A stretch of 39,474 nt of DNA, taken from NCBI GenBank assembly GCA_947585965.1, contig CANPXK010000017.1, positions 1-39,474 on the forward strand. The letters run 5' to 3'. Source of the DNA: an uncultured Clostridia bacterium. GTDB taxonomy: Bacteria > Bacillota > Clostridia > Oscillospirales > Acutalibacteraceae. Positions 33,947 through 39,474 of this stretch are shown here, one piece after another (within the stretch, counting starts at the first letter, position 1; the number at the start of each line of letters is the position of its first letter). Below the pieces are notes generated by a model that was not told the DNA's origin, did not search any database, and saw only the letters and a program-made list of their open reading frames with translations. The position numbers and the translations under genes were made by a program.

Positions 33947-36900
33947 ATGAGCGGTTTTGTTCATCTTCATGTACATACGGTATACAGCCTTCTTGACGGT
34001 GCGTGTAAAATAAAAGAGCTTGTAAGCACGGCAAAGGCACTCGGACAGGACAGTATAGCAATAACCGACCACGGCGTTATGTACGGCGTTATAGAATTTT
34101 ATAAGGCGGCAAAAGCCGAGGGGATAAAGCCGATAATCGGCTGTGAGGTATATGTTGCCCCTAGAAGACGAACAGACAAAGAGGGCGGAATTGACAGGGA
34201 AAACCGTCACCTCATACTTCTTTGCGAAAACAATACAGGATATCGTAACCTTATAAAGCTTGATTCCCTTGCATGGACAGAGGGCTTTTACGGTAAGCCG
34301 AGGGTGGATATGGAACTGCTTGAAAAATACCATGAGGGACTTATTGCCCTTTCTGCCTGCCTTGCGGGAGATATTCCCCGTGCGCTTATGAATAACGATT
34401 ATGAGGGAGCAAGGGCTAAGGCACTTGAATATAAGAAAATATTCGGAGAAAATAATTATTTTCTTGAAATACAGGATCACGGAATAGCACAACAAAAAAG
34501 AATAAATCCGCTTATAATAAGTTTGTCGAAAGAATTGAATATTCCCCTTGCTGCAACAAATGACTGTCATTATATAAAAAAAGAGGACAGCAAAACACAG
34601 AATGTACTTTTATGTATTCAGACAAATAAAACAGTAAATGAAGAAAATCCCATGGCATTCCCGACAGATGAGTTTTATCTTAAAAGCGAGGAAGAAATGC
34701 GTTCCGTATTTCCCGCAATACCCGAAGCAATAGAAAATACGGCAAAAATAGCGGAGCGTTGTAATGTTGATATAGAATTCGGAAAAATAAAACTTCCCCG
34801 ATTTGATGTACCCGGTAATGAGGATCATCTTGAATATTTCAGACGCCTTTGTTATGACGGACTCAGAAAATATTACGGTGATAGTCCCGACAAATCCGTG
34901 ACGGATCGTCTTGAATATGAGATAGGTATTGTGTCGCAAATGGGATATATAGATTATTACCTGATAGTTGCCGATTATGTAAATTTTGCAAAGACCTGCG
35001 GTATTCCCGTGGGGGCGGGCAGAGGCTCGGGTGCGGGAAGTCTTGCGGCATATTGCATAGGAATAACGGAAATTGACCCGATAAGGTATAATCTGCTCTT
35101 TGAGCGCTTTCTGAATCCCGAAAGGGTGAGTATGCCTGATTTTGATATAGACTTCTGCACGGAACGCAGGCAGGAGGTAATTGATTATGTTATAAGAAAA
35201 TACGGTTCGGACCATGTGGCACAGATAGCGGCGTTTGGTACAATGGCAGCAAGGGGAGCAGTCAGAGATGTCGGACGTGCGCTTGCCGTTCCGTATGCTG
35301 TATGCGACAAGGTAGCAAAGCTTATCCCCCGTGATATCGGAATGACTATTGAAAAGGCATTGCAGATATCAAAGGAGCTCAAAGCACTGTATGACGGCGA
35401 TAATCAGATACGCAGTCTTATAGATACGGCAATGAAGCTTGAAGGTATGCCGAGGAATACAACGACACATGCGGCAGGCGTTGTGATAACGGACAAGGCT
35501 GTTACGGATTATGTACCCGTTGCAAAAAATGACGATACGGTTGTAACGCAGTTTACAATGACGGAGCTTGATGAGCTTGGACTTCTTAAAATGGATTTTC
35601 TGGGATTGAGAAATCTTACGGTACTCCGGGAAGCCGAAAAAATGATACAAAAACACGAACCGGATTTTTCCGTCAATAATATTCCCGATGATGATAAGGG
35701 AGTATTTGAAATGTATTCTAAGGCCGATACCGAGGGTGTATTTCAATTTGAATCAAAGGGTATGAAGAACGTGCTTACACGTCTTTGTCCCGAAAGCATT
35801 GAGGATATCATAGCCGTAATTTCTCTTTACCGCCCCGGTCCGATGGACAGCATACCTAAGTATATAGAAAACCGTCACCACCCCGAAAAAATAACATATA
35901 AGCATCCGCTGCTCAAGCCTATCCTTGAGGTGACCTACGGCTGTATCGTATATCAGGAGCAGGTTATGCAGATATTCCGCACTCTTGCCGGATATTCCCT
36001 TGGACGTGCGGATATTGTCCGCAGGGCGATGGCAAAAAAGAAAAAAAGCGTTATGGAGCAGGAAAAGCAGATATTTATAAAGGGACTTACGGATGAAAGC
36101 GGTAATGTAATAGTTGACGGCTGCATACGCAGAGGAATATCCGAAGAAACCGCACTTGATATCTTTTCGGAAATGGAAAGCTTTGCTTCCTATGCATTCA
36201 ACAGGGCTCATGCGGCGGCTTATGCATATATTTCCTATCAGACTGCATATGAAAAATACCATTACCCGTGTGAATTTATGGCGGCTCTGCTTACAAGTGT
36301 GCTTGGTGATACCGGAAAGGTGGCATCTTATATAGACGAATGTTCAAGACAGAATATATCGGTATTGCCGCCCGATATAAATGAAAGTGATGTAGGCTTT
36401 GCCGTCAGCGGGAAAAATATCCGTTTCGGTCTTATGGCGATAAAAAGTCTTGGCAGGGGTCTGATAGAAGCGATAATTGAAGAAAGACAGAACGGTAAGT
36501 TTGTTTCGCTTTACGATTTCTGCAAAAGAGTATACGGTAAGGAGCTTAACAGACGGGCAGTTGAGAATCTTATAAAATGCGGAGCGCTTGACGGTATGGG
36601 AGCGAACCGCCGACAGATGCTTATGGCAGTGCCTGTCATGCTTGACAGTATAGCGGAGGAAAAGAGGATAAGCATAGAGGGGCAGATTAATATGTTCGGG
36701 GATGACAGTGATTTTCACAATGAGCCTGTTCTTCCTGATGTAGTGGAGTTTACAAAACGTGAGCTTCTTGATATGGAGAGGGAAACAGCGGGAATATACC
36801 TGAGCGGTCATCCTATGTCGGAATATGATGGGATAGTTGCAAAAAGCGGTACGGACAGACTGTGTGATATACTCAGCGAGGACGGAAACATATATCCGGA

Positions 36901-37423
36901 CGGCAGAAAAGTGGATATATTATGCATGATTTCCAAGATAAAATCAAAGACAACAAAAAACAATACCCGTATGGCATTTGTCAGTATTGAGGATAAGTAC
37001 GGCTCAGTAGAGATGATTGTATTTCCGAGAATACTTGATGAATACGGTGGTATGATTGCCGAGGGCAATATAGTAAGGGTATCCGGGACAGTCAGCAGAC
37101 GGGAGGATGAAGCACCTCAGATAATATGTGATAGGATTATGCCTGTATCAAAAAACATTCCGTCTGAGCCGACAAATTCACAAAAGAAAAACACCCCTCC
37201 GGGATTGTATCTTCGTGTACCGAACGATACCTGCACGGAATATATCAGGGCAAAGCAGATAATTGATATATTTGACGGAAGCGAGCCGCTTTATATATTT
37301 TTTACCGAAAGCAGAAAACTATGGCGGACACCGGCATCAATGAGAGTTGATGTTAATGATGTTATGCTTAGAGAGCTCTCAAAGAGAATCGGCGAAGAAA
37401 ATGTAAGCTTTGTAAAATCGTAG
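33947..37423 (+). CDS. dnaE: DNA polymerase III subunit alpha
   Basis: Replicative polymerase of the DnaE type, 1158 residues. The N-terminal PHP domain has HLHVHTVYSLLDGA, AITDHGVMYGV and ATNDCHYI. The polymerase core has GAGRGSGAGSLAAYCIGITEIDP, the catalytic MPDFDIDFC (two aspartates), LKMDFLGLRNL and YRPGPMDSIPKYIENR. HhH and OB-fold parts follow (AVENLIKCGALDGMG, SIEDKYGSVEMIVFPRIL). Length fits DnaE1/DnaE3-type enzymes. AAGGACAG precedes the ATG. Confidence 0.97.
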   Translation: MSGFVHLHVHTVYSLLDGACKIKELVSTAKALGQDSIAITDHGVMYGVIEFYKAAKAEGIKPIIGCEVYVAPRRRTDKEGGIDRENRHLILLCENNTGYRNLIKLDSLAWTEGFYGKPRVDMELLEKYHEGLIALSACLAGDIPRALMNNDYEGARAKALEYKKIFGENNYFLEIQDHGIAQQKRINPLIISLSKELNIPLAATNDCHYIKKEDSKTQNVLLCIQTNKTVNEENPMAFPTDEFYLKSEEEMRSVFPAIPEAIENTAKIAERCNVDIEFGKIKLPRFDVPGNEDHLEYFRRLCYDGLRKYYGDSPDKSVTDRLEYEIGIVSQMGYIDYYLIVADYVNFAKTCGIPVGAGRGSGAGSLAAYCIGITEIDPIRYNLLFERFLNPERVSMPDFDIDFCTERRQEVIDYVIRKYGSDHVAQIAAFGTMAARGAVRDVGRALAVPYAVCDKVAKLIPRDIGMTIEKALQISKELKALYDGDNQIRSLIDTAMKLEGMPRNTTTHAAGVVITDKAVTDYVPVAKNDDTVVTQFTMTELDELGLLKMDFLGLRNLTVLREAEKMIQKHEPDFSVNNIPDDDKGVFEMYSKADTEGVFQFESKGMKNVLTRLCPESIEDIIAVISLYRPGPMDSIPKYIENRHHPEKITYKHPLLKPILEVTYGCIVYQEQVMQIFRTLAGYSLGRADIVRRAMAKKKKSVMEQEKQIFIKGLTDESGNVIVDGCIRRGISEETALDIFSEMESFASYAFNRAHAAAYAYISYQTAYEKYHYPCEFMAALLTSVLGDTGKVASYIDECSRQNISVLPPDINESDVGFAVSGKNIRFGLMAIKSLGRGLIEAIIEERQNGKFVSLYDFCKRVYGKELNRRAVENLIKCGALDGMGANRRQMLMAVPVMLDSIAEEKRISIEGQINMFGDDSDFHNEPVLPDVVEFTKRELLDMERETAGIYLSGHPMSEYDGIVAKSGTDRLCDILSEDGNIYPDGRKVDILCMISKIKSKTTKNNTRMAFVSIEDKYGSVEMIVFPRILDEYGGMIAEGNIVRVSGTVSRREDEAPQIICDRIMPVSKNIPSEPTNSQKKNTPPGLYLRVPNDTCTEYIRAKQIIDIFDGSEPLYIFFTESRKLWRTPASMRVDVNDVMLRELSKRIGEENVSFVKS

Positions 37424-37452
37424 TGTATATGTGCTGTGAAAGGAGAATAGCT

Positions 37453-38958
37453 ATGAAAAGAAGTTTATTGAAAGCATTGATTATATTTAGTGCGGTTTCT
37501 ATACTCTGTACAGGCTGTAATTACAGAAACGGTACTGCTAAAAATACCGAACCGTCAGAAAGCATACCGGAGGAAAGCCCAAAAACGGAAACGGTCGGCG
37601 AAAAAACCGAAACAGAAGGACGGCAGTTCATTAAAAAGGCGGTTGATGTTAAAGAAAAACCTGAGATAACCGAATTTATATTATCTGCGATTTGTGACGG
37701 GGATATAAATAAGCTTTGCGATATCTATCCGTCATACCCCGGACACGTTATGGTAAGCAATACGGTGGGGATAATCGGTGCGCCGATTGAAATAATCGGT
37801 TCGGAGAATCTTAGGGAACCGACACTCAGACTTTGTTATAATGAGAATGAACTAAGGGGCGTACCCGAAAAGAATATCATGGCATTGCATTATCCGGAGG
37901 AAGTGGATGATTTTGAATTGATAAAGAGTGCCGAGGTTGACACGGAAAACAATACTGTAACATTTGATCTTATGGGTGACGGCTATTACATACTTGTCGA
38001 TATCTACGAATACGGAAAAGCAATGCAGTTTGATGTGTCGGAATATGCCTATGAAAAGGATGTTACAGCATATAAGTCAGACTGGGAGCGTGAGGGATAT
38101 ACAGGGGATATAATGAAATTAGCAGACAAAGAGTGGGCTGTAGAAAATGCACCGAATTTCCATGTTTCAACTCCGCAGGAGCTTGCAAGCGCCGTGTATT
38201 ACGCAAATGCAGTTGCAGACGGAGAAAGTCGGTTAAGTATTTACTTTGAAAACGACATAGATCTTTCCGGATATAAATGGGCACCTATAGGCTGGAGTAA
38301 CTTTACTAATCTTTTTATAAGCATTTACGGACAGAACCATACATTAAGCAATCTTGTTATTGCAACAAAAGAATTGGATGTCGGCATTACCGGATATGTA
38401 AGCGGTATTTCTGTAAGCGATATAACGGTAGATCAAGCTTATATTTCCGGAGAAGGACCTGTCGGCATTTTCAGCGGAGAGTGCAACGGCGATAAGAACT
38501 TCACGAATGTCAAAGCAAGCGGTCAGGTATATGGAAGAGAGAACGATTCAGGTGCCTTTGTTGGTTGGGGTTCAGGCGGAAGTTATGTGAACTGTGAAAA
38601 TAATGTAAAAGTAAACGGAGAGAATTTCCCGTATTACTGTTCTCAGGATAAAATACGTGCATTATATTCGGATGAAACGGTATATACGCTTAAAATGGAC
38701 GAAGAGGGAAATATCAGCAGAAGTGTATTAGACAATGAATATCACAATATCGGTTGGGTGATTACTGATGAAAACGGAGAATTGGTACTCAACAGAAATG
38801 CGGCAAATGAAACCGTATTTCCCATGAGCATAATGAGAGAGATTGACGCCGGTAAAGGAGGAAAATATACCATACATCTTGAAGGCTGGAGAGATAATGA
38901 TAACGGCAGCAGCGGATATGTAAAGCTGAGCAATACTATAGAATTTACAATTCAATAG
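37453..38958 (+). CDS. Secreted lipoprotein with GLUG-type beta-helix region
   Basis: About 501 residues. The lipoprotein signal is KRSLLKALIIFSAVSILCTGC. A Glu/Thr-rich linker follows, then an unrecognised domain (about 70-220). Next comes FHVSTPQELASAVYYANAV with DIDLSGYKWAPIGWSNF and GQNHTLSNLVI, the pattern seen before and within GLUG/right-handed beta-helix repeats of Firmicute surface proteins (VGIFSGECNGDKNFTNVKASG, SGAFVGWGSGGSYVNCENN). The C terminus is a separate small beta domain. I chose the ATG at 37453 with AAGGAG well spaced; the longer frame begins at the dnaE stop. Probably co-transcribed with dnaE (29-base gap). Ligand unknown. Confidence 0.8.
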   Translation: MKRSLLKALIIFSAVSILCTGCNYRNGTAKNTEPSESIPEESPKTETVGEKTETEGRQFIKKAVDVKEKPEITEFILSAICDGDINKLCDIYPSYPGHVMVSNTVGIIGAPIEIIGSENLREPTLRLCYNENELRGVPEKNIMALHYPEEVDDFELIKSAEVDTENNTVTFDLMGDGYYILVDIYEYGKAMQFDVSEYAYEKDVTAYKSDWEREGYTGDIMKLADKEWAVENAPNFHVSTPQELASAVYYANAVADGESRLSIYFENDIDLSGYKWAPIGWSNFTNLFISIYGQNHTLSNLVIATKELDVGITGYVSGISVSDITVDQAYISGEGPVGIFSGECNGDKNFTNVKASGQVYGRENDSGAFVGWGSGGSYVNCENNVKVNGENFPYYCSQDKIRALYSDETVYTLKMDEEGNISRSVLDNEYHNIGWVITDENGELVLNRNAANETVFPMSIMREIDAGKGGKYTIHLEGWRDNDNGSSGYVKLSNTIEFTIQ

Positions 38959-39030
38959 ATTTGTGAATGACAAGCTGAGGCAAGGGAATGAGCTGCAGAG
39001 CACCTGAATGAAAAATTAATTATGTGCAGT

Positions 39031-39126
39031 CAGTTCGTAACTAATTTACTTAGGTCAACTATTATATGGCTCGACCATAAATTTACTTGATGAACAAGAG
39101 ATGAGTTTGTCATTTGTAGTTGCGGA
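39031..39126 (+). repeat. 96-bp direct repeat, copy 1
   Basis: Starts CAGTTCGTAACTAATTTACT and ends TTTGTAGTTGCGGA. It contains GGTC...GACC and ACTTGATGAACAAG (hairpin with ATGAA loop). Same length as copy 2, with about 80 percent identity by eye. Confidence 0.85.
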
Positions 39127-39148
39127 GCGGGTGCCGTGCCGGCACTGT

Positions 39149-39244
39149 CAATCCGTAACTAATTTACTCGGGTAAGCTAATCTATAGCTCGACCGTTCAT
39201 TTACTCGATGAACAAGTAATAAGTATGTCATTTGCAGTTGCGGA
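39149..39244 (+). repeat. 96-bp direct repeat, copy 2
   Basis: Starts CAATCCGTAACTAATTTACT and ends TTTGCAGTTGCGGA. Preceded by a GTGCCGGCAC palindrome (39136-39145) that also precedes copy 3. An inner inverted repeat AGCTA/TAGCT is specific to this copy. Confidence 0.85.
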
Positions 39245-39264
39245 AAGCCTCGCAAGAGGCTTTC
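39243..39264. repeat. Perfect hairpin with GCAA tetraloop
   Basis: GAAAGCCTC, loop GCAA, GAGGCTTTC: nine perfect pairs closed by a GNRA-type loop, right at the end of repeat copy 2. A second hairpin, GGCGGC-AC-GCCGCC, lies at 39373-39386 just before the palindrome of copy 3. Confidence 0.8.
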
Positions 39265-39405
39265 ACGACACTTTCTTACGCATACCGACAGGCAAACCAA
39301 TTATCGCGGAAACAGACTGCCCTCCACTATAAACAAAGCGAACGCAGTGAGCGAACCCGCGAACATGACAGCGGCGGCACGCCGCCGGTGCCGTGCCGGC
39401 ACTGT

Positions 39406-39474
39406 CAATCCGTAATTATTTTACTCAGGTCAATTAATCTATAGCTCGACCATAAATTTACTTGATGAACAAGT
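39406..39474 (+). repeat. Direct repeat, copy 3, cut by the window edge
   Basis: First 69 bases of the same unit (CAATCCGTAATTATTTTACT to ACTTGATGAACAAGT). Preceded by GTGCCGTGCCGGCACTGT as in copy 2 (palindrome at 39393-39402). Confidence 0.85.

Larger units (their letters stand above)
38959..39474. other. Long non-coding region with repeat array, to window end
   Basis: 516 bases with no credible gene. They hold three copies of a direct repeat, two copies of a flanking GC-rich palindrome, and perfect hairpins, listed separately. An ORF at 39232-39444 only reads through repeats and hairpins. Confidence 0.7.

Noticed and set aside
39232-39444. 70-residue ORF in the repeat region
   Set aside because: It reads through a perfect hairpin, GC palindromes and part of a repeat; no ribosome binding site and no protein-like composition.
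39031-39474. CRISPR array
   Set aside because: The repeats are 96 bp, diverged, unevenly spaced (22 and 161 bases between copies), and one spacer region contains hairpins; no cas gene is near.

Overview
The window reads as a chromosomal segment of a low-to-mid GC, Gram-positive anaerobe of the class Clostridia, probably a gut Oscillospirales/Ruminococcaceae-type organism. This rests on strong GGAGG ribosome binding sites, TTGACA/TATAAT-type promoters, Firmicute-type trmK-nif3 and RqcH genes, and [FeFe]-hydrogenase maturation genes. VanW, CpsB-type phosphatase and UgtP-like glycolipid synthase genes point the same way. The genus is inference. I found no rRNA, tRNA, CRISPR array, transposase or phage gene.

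Layout. 0-1.8 kb: rpsB and tsf. 1.9-6.6 kb: an accessory island with a membrane protein (two Rossmann/TrkA-like domains plus a C-terminal RyR domain) convergent with a TIR-MORN-TIR gene. The TIR gene is followed by a broken extension (linker, membrane segment, MORN-like and FN3-like parts). 6.7-16.2 kb: an orphan peptide-type solute-binding lipoprotein, a cytidylate-kinase-like operon, a DUF1858 protein, trmK, nif3, rqcH and a Na/phosphate cotransporter. 16.2-20.8 kb: two GT2 glycosyltransferases, a flippase-like membrane protein and a UgtP/MGDG-synthase-type glycosyltransferase, which look like a glycolipid or cell-surface glycan group. 21-26.3 kb: a VanW protein, a thioredoxin-reductase-like flavoprotein and a three-gene exopolysaccharide initiation operon (Wzz-like, CpsB phosphatase, phosphoglycosyl transferase) behind a perfect consensus promoter. 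26.4-30.3 kb: hydF, hydE and a TM1266-type regulator behind a structured leader that I do not recognise, then a CDF metal exporter behind a NiCo-type riboswitch. 30.4-39.5 kb: a small orphan transcription unit, a membrane-anchored degenerate trypsin-like protein, an RNA methyltransferase, a GNAT acetyltransferase, dnaE, a GLUG-type lipoprotein and an array of 96-bp direct repeats that runs off the end.

The best candidates for something new are three. First, the RyR/TrkA membrane protein beside the duplicated TIR-MORN protein: TIR enzymes act on NAD, and RyR and TrkA_N domains are plausible nucleotide sensors, so this could be a nucleotide-signalling immunity cassette in which the TIR gene is decaying or frame-variable. 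Second, the leader of the hydrogenase maturation operon, with a three-way junction, mutually exclusive antiterminator and terminator, and a good promoter. Third, the terminal repeats and the promoter-sORF-terminator unit at 30.4-30.7 kb. All positions, alignments and residue numbers were derived by eye.
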